Origin: an uncultured Clostridia bacterium
GTDB lineage: Bacteria > Bacillota > Clostridia > Oscillospirales > Oscillospiraceae
Direction: 5' to 3'
DNA: 10,436 nt
NCBI GenBank assembly: GCA_945867445.1
Contig: CAMBID010000010.1
Location: 1 to 10,436, forward strand
Below the pieces are notes generated by a model, which was not told the DNA's origin, did no database searches, and saw only the letters and a list, made by a program, of their open reading frames with translations. The first letter of the stretch is position 1. Every line of letters begins with the position of its first letter. The position numbers were made by a program, and so were the translations under genes. This document shows positions 1 through 5,985 of this stretch, piece by piece.

Positions 1-1304
1 ACGGCGGAGCGGAGGTTCACGTCGTACTGGGGGAACTCCTCCGCCGCCAGGGGGCTGGCGGAGTACACCGACGCCCCGGCCTCGCTGACGATCATGTAGC
101 TGACGTGCCGCCCCTCGGCGTTCACCTGGCGGATGAGCTCCACCGCCATGGCCTCGGTCTCCCGGCTGGCGGTGCCGTTGCCGATGGCGATATGCTCCAC
201 GTTATCCTTCCGGATGAGCTTCGCCAATCCCGCGATGGCCTCCTTTTTCTGCCGCTCGCCGTAGGTGGGATAGACCACGGCGGTATCCAGCACCTTGCCG
301 GTGCCGTCCACCACCGCCACCTTGCAGCCCATGCGGTAGCCGGGGTCCAGGCCCATGGTGACCTTTCCCTTGACGGGGGGCTGCATGAGAAGGGGCCGCA
401 GGTTCAGGGCGAACTGCCCGATGGCCCCCTCATATGCCTCGTCCGAGAGCCGGGAGCGGCACTCCCGCTCCAGAGACGGGAAGAGGAGGCGGTCATAGGC
501 GTCGTCCGCCGCCGCCCGGACGAAGGCCATGCTCTTTGACCCCGGGATCAGCACCTGCCGCCGAACGGTCCGGAGGGCCGTGTCCCGGTCCAGCTCGACG
601 CCGACCTTCAGAAAGCCCTCCTTCTCCCCCCGGTTGATGGCCAGCACCTGGTAGCCCTGCACCCGGGAGAGGGGCTGGCGGAAGTCATAGTAGAGCCGGT
701 AGACGGAGTCCTCCTCCGACGCGGCGGAGGACACGAGATACCCGCTGCGCCCCAGGAGCGAGCGGAGCGTTCCCCGGAGGGACGCGTCGTCGCTGACGGT
801 CTCCGCGATGATGTCGGAGGCCCCGGCCAGGGCGTCCTCCACGGTCTCCACGCCCTTTTCGCCGTCCACGTACTTCGCCGCCTCCGCCGCCGGGTCCGGG
901 CAGTCCGGTCCCTGGGCGAAGAGGACTTCCGCAAGGGGGGAAAGCCCCCTCTCCCTGGCGATGGCGGCCCGGGTGCGGCGCTTCTGCTTATAGGGCCGGT
1001 AGAGGTCCTCCACCTCGGCCAGGGTCGCCGCGGCGTCGATGGCGGCCGAGAGCTCCTCCGTCAGCTTTCCCTGCTGGTCGATAGCCTTTTTCACGGCCTC
1101 CCGCCGCTCCTCCAGTCCCCGGAGGTACTGGAGGCGCTCGGCCAGCGTCCGCAGGGCGGCGTCGTCCATGGCCCCGTGGAGCTCCTTGCGGTAGCGGGCG
1201 ATGAAAGGGACGGTGTTCCCCTCGTCTAAAAGCCGCACCACGTTCTCTACATGCCGCGCTTCCTTCCCCAGCTCCCGAGCCAGAATTTCAATGATCCTGT
1301 CCAT
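1..1304 (-). CDS. tex: Tex-family RNA-binding transcriptional accessory protein (N-terminal part, 3' end outside window)
   Basis: Reading leftwards from the ATG at 1304-1302 gives an open frame of about 434 codons that runs off the window edge without a stop. The start MDRIIEILARELG, the following VPFIARYRKE and the segment EDLYRPYKQKRRTRA are hallmarks of the Tex N-terminal helical domain. A YqgF/RNase H-like domain begins near residue 315 with VTMGLDPGYRMGCKVAVVD and continues towards the edge. Tex proteins are usually 700-780 residues, so the helix-hairpin-helix and C-terminal S1 RNA-binding domains should lie beyond position 1. The family binds nucleic acid and is linked to transcription and RNA metabolism in the cytoplasm; its exact role is not settled. 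AAGGAG sits 7-8 nt before the ATG and supports this start. The gene has its own promoter in the gap after ylbJ. Confidence 0.95.
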   Translation of the reverse strand, partial: MDRIIEILARELGKEARHVENVVRLLDEGNTVPFIARYRKELHGAMDDAALRTLAERLQYLRGLEERREAVKKAIDQQGKLTEELSAAIDAAATLAEVEDLYRPYKQKRRTRAAIARERGLSPLAEVLFAQGPDCPDPAAEAAKYVDGEKGVETVEDALAGASDIIAETVSDDASLRGTLRSLLGRSGYLVSSAASEEDSVYRLYYDFRQPLSRVQGYQVLAINRGEKEGFLKVGVELDRDTALRTVRRQVLIPGSKSMAFVRAAADDAYDRLLFPSLERECRSRLSDEAYEGAIGQFALNLRPLLMQPPVKGKVTMGLDPGYRMGCKVAVVDGTGKVLDTAVVYPTYGERQKKEAIAGLAKLIRKDNVEHIAIGNGTASRETEAMAVELIRQVNAEGRHVSYMIVSEAGASVYSASPLAAEEFPQYDVNLRSA

Positions 1305-1343
1305 CTGTCTTCTCCTTGCTGTCAAACAATGTTTCCGTCCGCT

Positions 1344-1372
1344 ATGATACCAGAACCCCGTCCCCCTGGCAA
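1344..1372 (-). promoter_or_regulatory. Sigma-A-type promoter of tex
   Basis: On the minus strand there is a -35 hexamer TTGCCA (1372-1367, five of six matches to TTGACA), exactly 17 nt of spacer, and a -10 hexamer TATCAT (1349-1344) preceded by TG one base upstream (extended -10). Transcription would start near 1337, leaving a leader of about 33 nt that contains the AAGGAG site of tex. Spacing and orientation fit a housekeeping promoter well. This is a sequence match only. Confidence 0.7.
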
Positions 1373-1380
1373 GGGGGGAC
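1360..1380. repeat. 7-bp inverted repeat flanking the tex -35 element
   Basis: GTCCCCC at 1360-1366 and its exact reverse complement GGGGGAC at 1374-1380 enclose a 7-nt loop that holds the -35 hexamer of tex. It also lies 14 bases past the ylbJ stop codon on the ylbJ strand, so it could be the 3' hairpin of the ylbJ message; there is no T-run after it. An operator role is equally possible from sequence alone. Confidence 0.45.
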
Positions 1381-1393
1381 TTAGACCGCTCCG

Positions 1394-2305
1394 TCATCCC
1401 ATCACCCAGGGGGAGACGAGGACGGCCAGGAGGGTGGAGAGGACGGCCTGGGTCAGTTTCCCCCGGAGGCAGGGTGCGGGGGAGAGACCGCCGGGGGCCA
1501 GAACGGCCGCCGTCTGGCAGAGGACGCTGAGCCCCCCGAAGCCCGCAAGACCCGCCGCCAGGAGAAAGCCCACTCGTCCATCCGGCAGGCTTGCCGAGGC
1601 GGAGAAGAGCTCCACCATTCCCGCGAGCCCCGCCCCCCAGGGAGCGGGCAGCCGCCGGAGGGGGAGCCCCAGCACATAAAAGAGCTCCACGAAGGCGCAG
1701 ATATTCAGAATGGCCGCCAGAGCCCCCTGGACGGAGGCCACCAGCAGCTCCGGGAAGCTGCCGGCGGGGACGGGCAGCTTCGGGATGTGCCGCCGGGCGT
1801 CGGATGTTTGCCCTCTCCGCCGTGCCAGGAGCAGTCCCGTGACCAGGGCCGAGAACACGTGAATGAGCCAGAGCCAGAGCCCTGTCCGGGCGCTTCCAAA
1901 GATCCCCAGCCCCAATCCGCCGAGGAGGAAGGCTGGGTTCGCGTTATTGCAGAAGGTGAGGAGCCGCTCCGCCTCGTCCTTTGTCAGGCTTCCGGCGGCG
2001 TAGAGCTCCGCCGCCGTCCGGGCTCCCACGGGATAGCCCCCGGCCAGGCCCAGGACCAGCGCCGACGCCGCCTCCCCGGGCAAACGGTAGAGGGACATCA
2101 GCGGCGCCAGGGGCCCCGCCAGCCAATCCCCGAAGCCCAGTTTCAGGAGGAGGGACGACGAGACCAGGAAGGGGAAAAGGGCCGGAACCACGCTTGCCGC
2201 GCAGAGGGAGAGCCCCTCCCGGGCGGCGTCCCGGACGGCCGGGGCCTCCCACAGCAGGAGGACCGTTCCCAGAAAGACTGCCGCAAGGGCAAGCCGACGC
2301 TTCAT
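1394..2305 (-). CDS. ylbJ: YlbJ-like sporulation integral membrane protein (nucleoside-recognition/gate domain)
   Basis: The 303-aa product is strongly hydrophobic, with a signal-anchor-like first helix (about 4-20) and several further membrane segments. It resembles sporulation protein YlbJ: LFPFLVSSSLLLKLG (43-57), GLAGGYPVGARTAAELY (86-102) and FCNNANPAFLLGG (118-130) match the first gate (nucleoside-recognition) repeat, and a second related half starts near residue 190 and includes GFGGLSVLCQ (255-264). In Bacillus YlbJ is a sigma-E-controlled protein needed for proper spores; its transported molecule is unknown to me. The product is shorter than the roughly 400-aa Bacillus protein. A GTG at 2314 and an ATG at 2311 lie in frame upstream, but both fall inside the Shine-Dalgarno sequence GAGGTGAT, so the ATG at 2305 is preferred. 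It is transcribed divergently from yqfC, and a GCATAGGAT box lies 18 nt before the start. A simple nucleoside-recognition protein is the alternative name. Confidence 0.82.
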   Translation of the reverse strand: MKRRLALAAVFLGTVLLLWEAPAVRDAAREGLSLCAASVVPALFPFLVSSSLLLKLGFGDWLAGPLAPLMSLYRLPGEAASALVLGLAGGYPVGARTAAELYAAGSLTKDEAERLLTFCNNANPAFLLGGLGLGIFGSARTGLWLWLIHVFSALVTGLLLARRRGQTSDARRHIPKLPVPAGSFPELLVASVQGALAAILNICAFVELFYVLGLPLRRLPAPWGAGLAGMVELFSASASLPDGRVGFLLAAGLAGFGGLSVLCQTAAVLAPGGLSPAPCLRGKLTQAVLSTLLAVLVSPWVMG

Positions 2306-2309
2306 TCCC

Positions 2310-2317
2310 ATCACCTC
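2310..2317 (-). promoter_or_regulatory. Ribosome binding site that decides the ylbJ start
   Basis: GAGGTGAT on the minus strand is complementary to the 3' end of 16S rRNA and ends 4 nt before the ATG at 2305. The two other in-frame candidates (GTG 2314, ATG 2311) overlap this site and have nothing comparable upstream. The same SD-plus-start string (GAGGTGATGGGAATG) occurs before the small gene at 5986. Confidence 0.7.
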
Positions 2318-2323
2318 GCAGTC

Positions 2324-2332
2324 ATCCTATGC
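2324..2332 (-). promoter_or_regulatory. GCATAGGAT box upstream of ylbJ (candidate sporulation -10)
   Basis: The minus strand reads GCATAGGAT, ending 18 nt before the ylbJ ATG. The core CATAnnnT matches the -10 pattern of sigma-E/sigma-K-type promoters. Near-identical boxes stand 17 nt before yqfC and 19 nt before the small gene at 5986. No clear -35 element is shared by the three, so the assignment to a particular sigma factor is inference. Confidence 0.5.
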
Positions 2333-2384
2333 TCCCTGCCCGCCGCCCCATACCGGGGGGACACGCAAGTTCCCGCCGCCGTTT

Positions 2385-2393
2385 GCATAGGCT
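2385..2393 (+). promoter_or_regulatory. GCATAGGCT box upstream of yqfC (candidate sporulation -10)
   Basis: GCATAGGCT lies 17 nt before the yqfC ATG, facing away from the ylbJ box in the same 105-bp divergent region. If it acts as a -10, transcription would begin near 2400, directly at the GAGGTGA ribosome binding site, giving a very short leader. Match to CATAnnnT is seen; the sigma-E reading rests on the known control of yqfC in Bacillus. Confidence 0.5.
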
Positions 2394-2410
2394 TTCCCCG
2401 AGGTGAGGGC

Positions 2411-2692
2411 ATGGATCGGAAACGGGGGGACGGGGTCCTCTGGGAGGTGGCGGAGCTCTTTGATCTGCCGGGAGAGCTGGTGGGGACGCTGCCCCACCTG
2501 GAGCTTTTGGGAGGCAAACAGCTCTTTGTGGAGCGGCACCGGGGCATCCTCTCCTACAGTGAGGAGGTCCTGGATGTGAACACCGCCGCCGGGGTGCTGC
2601 GCGTCCGGGGAACAGGGCTGCGCATTCTGGCAATGACAGCGGAGGCGGTGCGGGTGGGCGGGGAGATCTCCGCCGTGGAGTGGGTGAGATAG
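2411..2692 (+). CDS. yqfC: Sporulation protein YqfC
   Basis: The 93-aa product starts at ATG 2411 behind GAGGTGA with a 4-nt gap; the reading frame is open much further upstream, but that part is antisense to ylbJ and has no start signal. The sequence contains LPHLELLGGKQLFVERHRGI followed by LSYSEEVLDVNTAAGVLRVRG, the pattern of the small YabP/YqfC family of beta-rich sporulation proteins. Family length is 90-100 residues, so it is complete. In Bacillus yqfC is expressed with yqfD in the mother cell under sigma-E and its biochemical role is not known. The stop codon is one base from the yqfD start, which indicates translational coupling and joint function. Confidence 0.9.
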   Translation: MDRKRGDGVLWEVAELFDLPGELVGTLPHLELLGGKQLFVERHRGILSYSEEVLDVNTAAGVLRVRGTGLRILAMTAEAVRVGGEISAVEWVR

Positions 2693-2693
2693 G

Positions 2694-3881
2694 ATGCTGC
2701 GATGGATGAGCCGCCGCCTCCAGGGGGAGGTGCGATTGCGGGTGCGCTGCCCTTTCCCGGAGCGTTTCCTGAACCTCTGCGCCCAGCGGAAGCTCCGCTT
2801 CTGGGATGTGGAGCGCCTGGGGGAGGAGGAGCTCCGCTGCACTATGCCCCGGCGGGACTATGCCCTGCTGCGGACTGCCCTGGCAGACTTCCCCTGCGAG
2901 CTCCATCTGGAGCGCCGCCGGGGCGCGCCCTACTTCCTCCGGCGCTTCCGGAGACGATACGCCCTGGTGGTGGGGCTTACCATCAGCGCCATGGGGCTCT
3001 TTCTGGGCTCCTTCTTTATCTGGGACTTCACCATCGAAGGGAACCGCACCGTCAGCGACGAGGAGATCCTGCGCGCCCTCCAGCGGAACGGCGTGCGTCT
3101 CGGCACCTTCGGCTTTGGCTTCCGGTCTGAGGACCTCCGGAACCATGTTCTCCTGGAGATCCCGGAGCTCAGCTGGATCGCCGTCAACGTCTCCGGCTGC
3201 CAGGCCCACGTCCAGGTCCGGGAACGGCTGCCGGAGCCGGAGATCGCCGACCGGCGGACGCCGTCCAACCTGGTGGCCCGCCGGGCAGGGTTGGTACGCA
3301 GCGTGGAGGCCCTCTGGGGGGAGAAGCTGGTCCTGCCGGGGATGACGGTGGAGGAGGGGCAGATCCTGATCTCCGGCCTGGAGGACACGGAACACTTCGG
3401 GGCCCGGCTCTCGGCAAGTCTCGGCTCCGTCCGGGCCCGGACCTGGTACACCCTCTCCCTCCGGCTGCCGGTGACGGAGGTCTGCAAGGTGCCCGTTGGC
3501 CGGGAGGAGACCCGCCGCGCCCTGATTTTCGGCACCCACCGGGTAAAATTGTATCCCGGCAGTAGCATTCCTGCGGAGGAATGTGATACAATAAAAGAAT
3601 ATACGGAGCTGCGGCTCTTCGGCCTGCGCCTTCCGGTGACCCTGGAGCGGGAAACCCTACGCCCCTACGCCCGGCAGGAGGTGTCCCTTTCCGCCGACGC
3701 CCTCCGGAGGAAGGGCGAGGCCATCCTCCGGGAGTACTTGGAGACCATCCTTCCGGAAGACGGCGAAGTCCGCTCCGCCCTCTGCACCATCCGGGAGGAG
3801 GGCGGAACCGCCCTCGTCACCCTTCAGGCTGAGTGCGAGGAGGAGATCGGACAGCGGGTTCCGATTCTGACGGAGCCGTGA
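2694..3881 (+). CDS. yqfD: Sporulation protein YqfD
   Basis: The 395-aa product has an N-terminal cytoplasmic part (1-88) rich in Arg, a single membrane helix at about 89-109, and a long C-terminal part on the other side. Directly after the helix comes FTIEGNRTVSDEEILRAL (112-129), which resembles a POTRA/FtsQ-like module, followed by a segment with GMTVEEGQILISG (216-228), like the beta-barrel part of YqfD. Length agrees with the family (about 390-400). The family is required for sporulation in Bacillus and is made in the mother cell; its partner is not established. ATG 2694 directly follows the yqfC stop; the ATG at 2706 is an alternative start. Codons 285-305 are unusually AT-rich compared with the rest of the gene and carry a nested inverted repeat. 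Confidence 0.9.
   Translation: MLRWMSRRLQGEVRLRVRCPFPERFLNLCAQRKLRFWDVERLGEEELRCTMPRRDYALLRTALADFPCELHLERRRGAPYFLRRFRRRYALVVGLTISAMGLFLGSFFIWDFTIEGNRTVSDEEILRALQRNGVRLGTFGFGFRSEDLRNHVLLEIPELSWIAVNVSGCQAHVQVRERLPEPEIADRRTPSNLVARRAGLVRSVEALWGEKLVLPGMTVEEGQILISGLEDTEHFGARLSASLGSVRARTWYTLSLRLPVTEVCKVPVGREETRRALIFGTHRVKLYPGSSIPAEECDTIKEYTELRLFGLRLPVTLERETLRPYARQEVSLSADALRRKGEAILREYLETILPEDGEVRSALCTIREEGGTALVTLQAECEEEIGQRVPILTEP
3548..3592. repeat. Nested inverted repeats with an extended -10 inside yqfD
   Basis: ATTGTATC (3548-3555) is the exact reverse complement of GATACAAT (3585-3592). Inside it, CATTCC (3566-3571) pairs with GGAATG (3578-3583) around a 6-nt loop, so the right-hand arms are separated by a single base while the left-hand arms are 10 apart. 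The right outer arm includes TG-A-TACAAT (3584-3592), an extended -10 element pointing at phoH, about 350 nt downstream; no good -35 is present. It may be an internal promoter with an operator-like symmetry, an RNA stem, or chance in an AT-rich patch. Confidence 0.4.
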
Positions 3882-3911
3882 GGGGCGCACAGTACGCCGA
3901 ACCGCAAACCC

Positions 3912-3926
3912 CGCCCCCTTGGGGCG
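3912..3926 (+). other. Hairpin in the yqfD-phoH gap
   Basis: CGCCCC (3912-3917) and GGGGCG (3921-3926) pair around the loop CTT, ending 6 nt before the AGGAG of phoH. There is no T-run, so it is more likely an RNA processing or translation-modulating stem than a terminator. Confidence 0.4.
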
Positions 3927-3945
3927 TTACAAAGGAGAGATCCCT

Positions 3946-4920
3946 ATGGAACAGCGCATCAGCATCGAGCGGCTGGAGCAGGCCGTGAATCTTTTCGGTT
4001 CCTTTGACGGCAACATCCGCCTTCTGGAGCAGGAGTTCTCCGTCTCCGTCACCAACCGGGACGGGGAGCTGCGCATCAACGGCGAGGTGGAGAACACCGT
4101 TCTCGCCGCCAAGGCCATCCAGGCCCTGCTGACCCTCTCCTCCCGGGGGGAGAGCATCGGCGAGCAGACGGTGCGCTATGTCATCGGCCTCGTCCGCGCC
4201 GGGAAGGAGGAGCAGATCGGCGAGCTGACGGCGGGCGTCCTCTGCATCACCGCCAAGGGCCGCCCGGTGAAGCCCAAGACCATCGGCCAGAAGGAGTATA
4301 TCCAGTCGGTGCTGAAGAACACCGTCACCATCGGCGTGGGCCCGGCGGGCACCGGCAAGACCTATCTCGCCGTGGCCGCCGCCGTCCAGGCCTTCCGGGA
4401 CAAGCAGGTCAACCGTATCATCCTCACCCGCCCTGCGGTGGAGGCCGGGGAGCGGCTGGGCTTCCTGCCCGGGGACCTCCAGAGCAAGGTGGACCCCTAC
4501 CTCCGGCCCCTCTACGACGCCCTCTTCGACATGCTGGGGGCGGAGACCTATCAGAAGTACCTGGAGCGGGGCAATATTGAAGTCGCCCCCCTGGCCTATA
4601 TGCGGGGCCGGACCCTGGACGACAGCTTCATCATCCTGGACGAGGCCCAGAACACCTCCCGGGAGCAGATGAAGATGTTCCTGACCCGCCTGGGCTTCGG
4701 GTCCAAGATTGTCATCACCGGCGACGTCACCCAGATCGACCTGCCGGACGGCAAGCCCTCGGGATTGCGGGAGGCCATGCGGGTGCTGCGGGACGTGGAG
4801 GGCATCGGCATCTGCCAGCTCACCAACCAGGATGTGGTCCGCCACGTCATGGTCCAGCGCATCGTCGCCGCCTACGAAAGCTACGAGACGGCGAGAAGCG
4901 CCAAAGGGGGGAAGAAGTGA
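3946..4920 (+). CDS. phoH: PhoH family ATPase
   Basis: The 324-aa product is a cytoplasmic P-loop ATPase of the PhoH (YbeZ) family. Residues 1-75 form the small N-terminal domain (ISIERLEQAVNLFG, then LFGSFDGNIRLLEQEF). The PhoH domain follows: Walker A GPAGTGKT (132-139, Lys138), TRPAVEAGERLGFLPGD, Walker B FIILDEAQN (Asp232, Glu233), and the sensor-like segment KIVITGDVTQIDLP. Length is typical (320-330). PhoH proteins work with YbeY in RNA and ribosome maintenance; ATP use is known, exact substrates are less clear. ATG 3946 is chosen because AAAGGAG sits 8 nt upstream; a TTG at 3919 is in frame but lies inside a hairpin without a binding site. The gene lies 64 bases after yqfD and overlaps the next gene by one base (TGATG). 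Confidence 0.95.
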   Translation: MEQRISIERLEQAVNLFGSFDGNIRLLEQEFSVSVTNRDGELRINGEVENTVLAAKAIQALLTLSSRGESIGEQTVRYVIGLVRAGKEEQIGELTAGVLCITAKGRPVKPKTIGQKEYIQSVLKNTVTIGVGPAGTGKTYLAVAAAVQAFRDKQVNRIILTRPAVEAGERLGFLPGDLQSKVDPYLRPLYDALFDMLGAETYQKYLERGNIEVAPLAYMRGRTLDDSFIILDEAQNTSREQMKMFLTRLGFGSKIVITGDVTQIDLPDGKPSGLREAMRVLRDVEGIGICQLTNQDVVRHVMVQRIVAAYESYETARSAKGGKK

Positions 4921-5399
4921 TGGCAGCATTCCGGACAGCCCTGCCGGAGGATACCGGCCTCATCCTGCGCTTTATCCGGGGTCTGGCGGAATACGAGGGC
5001 ATGACGGACCAGGTGGTGGCCACGGAGGAGCTGCTGCGCCGGCAGCTCTTTGAACGGAAGAACGCCGAGGTGCTTTTCGTCCTGGAGGGGGAGCGCGAGG
5101 TGGGCTTCGCCCTGTTCTTCCACAACTTCTCCACCTTCCTGGGCCGATCCGGGCTCTATCTGGAGGACCTCTTCGTCCTGCCGGAGGCCCGGGGCAGGGG
5201 CTACGGCAAGGCGCTGCTGGCCCGGCTGGCCGCCATCGCCAGGGAGCGGGGCTGCGGCCGGATGGAGTGGTCCTGCCTGGACTGGAACCAGCCCAGCATC
5301 GATGTTTACCGGGCCCTGGGGGCCGTCCCCATGGACGGGTGGACCGTCTACCGGCTCACCGGTGAGTCCCTGGACAAGCTCGCAAAGGAGGGACAGTGA
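4920..5399 (+). CDS. GNAT family N-acetyltransferase (SSAT/diamine-acetyltransferase-like)
   Basis: The 159-aa product has the GNAT fold: the first helix ILRFIRGLAEYEGM (15-28), strand-4 region LYLEDLFVLPEARGRGYGKALL (79-100) with the acetyl-CoA pyrophosphate-binding motif RGRGYG (91-96), and the C-terminal CLDWNQPSIDVYRALGA (119-135) containing Tyr130, a usual catalytic position. LEDLFVLPEARGRGYG and LDWNQPSIDVYRALGA are close to spermidine/spermine and thialysine N-acetyltransferases, so a small amine substrate is plausible; a ribosomal or tRNA substrate cannot be excluded given its neighbours. ATG 4920 overlaps the phoH stop by one base and the TGA overlaps the ybeY start by one base, so the three genes are translationally coupled. 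This position between phoH and ybeY is usually held by pgpH in Firmicutes. Confidence 0.88.
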   Translation: MAAFRTALPEDTGLILRFIRGLAEYEGMTDQVVATEELLRRQLFERKNAEVLFVLEGEREVGFALFFHNFSTFLGRSGLYLEDLFVLPEARGRGYGKALLARLAAIARERGCGRMEWSCLDWNQPSIDVYRALGAVPMDGWTVYRLTGESLDKLAKEGQ

Positions 5400-5893
5400 T
5401 GGCAAAGCGGCATTACATCCCCATCACCGCCGACGTCCCCGGCGTCAGCGATGGGCGGCGGGCCTTCCTCCGGAAGGTCATCCGCACGGCTCTTGCCGCC
5501 GAGGGAGTGGACTTCCCCTGTGAGATCGATGTCCTGCTGACGGACGACCCGGGCATCCACGCCATCAACCGGGAGATGCGGCAGGTGGACCGGGCAACCG
5601 ACGTTTTGAGCTTCCCGGCCTTTGACCTGCGCCCCGGGGAGCTCCCGGGGACGGAGGACGCCGACCCCGCCACGGGCCTCGTCCCCCTGGGAGACATGAT
5701 GATCTCCCTGGAGCACGCGGCCAGGCAGGCTAAGGAGTATGGGCACTCGAACCGCCGGGAGCTCGCCTATCTTGTGGTCCATTCCGTGCTGCACCTTTTG
5801 GGCTATGACCACCTGGACGAGGGACCTCAGAAGGCCCGGATGCGGGAGCGGGAGGAAGCCATTCTGGCCCAGCTGGGGATCTCCCGGGACTGA
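5399..5893 (+). CDS. ybeY: Endoribonuclease YbeY (rRNA maturation factor)
   Basis: The 164-aa product is a zinc-dependent single-strand endoribonuclease that takes part in 16S rRNA 3'-end maturation and 70S ribosome quality control in the cytoplasm. The metal site HSVLHLLGYDH is complete, with His128, His132 and His138 as ligands. Upstream, LLTDDPGIHAINREMRQVDRATDVLSFP (residues 44-71, reported here as adjoining parts LLTDDPGIHAINREM and RQVDRATDVLSFP) is the second family signature. Length is normal (150-170). ATG 5399 overlaps the acetyltransferase stop by one base and has AAAGGAGG about 8 nt upstream. Association with phoH is a conserved pairing. The stop codon is the first part of an 8-bp hairpin. 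Confidence 0.95.
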   Translation: MAKRHYIPITADVPGVSDGRRAFLRKVIRTALAAEGVDFPCEIDVLLTDDPGIHAINREMRQVDRATDVLSFPAFDLRPGELPGTEDADPATGLVPLGDMMISLEHAARQAKEYGHSNRRELAYLVVHSVLHLLGYDHLDEGPQKARMREREEAILAQLGISRD

Positions 5894-5909
5894 CCGCCCC
5901 AGGCGGTCA
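5891..5909 (+). terminator. Hairpin beginning at the ybeY stop codon (U-poor terminator-like)
   Basis: TGACCGCC (5891-5898) pairs perfectly with GGCGGTCA (5902-5909) around the loop CCA; the first three bases are the ybeY stop codon. It lacks a following T-run, so it may be a weak terminator or an mRNA 3'-end stabilizer. A candidate promoter box starts 48 bases later, in line with a transcript boundary here. Confidence 0.45.
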
Positions 5910-5957
5910 CCGAGCGGATGCGCCCGCCCCGCCGCCCGCACCACCGTTTGTCCTTTG

Positions 5958-5966
5958 GCATAGGCT
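5958..5966 (+). promoter_or_regulatory. GCATAGGCT box upstream of the 101-aa membrane gene (candidate sporulation -10)
   Basis: GCATAGGCT, identical to the box before yqfC, ends 19 nt before the ATG at 5986. It lies in the 92-bp gap after ybeY, one of the few gaps large enough for a promoter. The CATAnnnT core suggests sigma-E/K-type recognition; no strong -35 is visible. Confidence 0.45.
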
Positions 5967-5972
5967 GAGGGC

Positions 5973-5981
5973 GGAGGTGAT
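5973..5981 (+). promoter_or_regulatory. Ribosome binding site that decides the start of the 101-aa gene
   Basis: GGAGGTGAT, a near-perfect anti-16S match, ends 4 nt before ATG 5986. In-frame GTG 5977 and ATG 5980 lie inside this site and so are unlikely starts. Confidence 0.75.
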
Positions 5982-5985
5982 GGGA

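Noticed and set aside
105..539. Plus-strand frame opposite tex
   Set aside because: The minus-strand frame here encodes recognisable Tex sequence with the YqgF-like domain, so this frame is a shadow.
1787..2410. Upstream extension of the yqfC frame to 301 codons
   Set aside because: The added part is antisense to ylbJ and is Pro/Gly/Glu-rich without a domain; the SD and ATG at 2400-2413 mark the real start.
3817..4929. Minus-strand open frame of 370 codons opposite phoH
   Set aside because: It is the complement of the strongly conserved phoH gene, lacks a ribosome binding site and shows no family resemblance.
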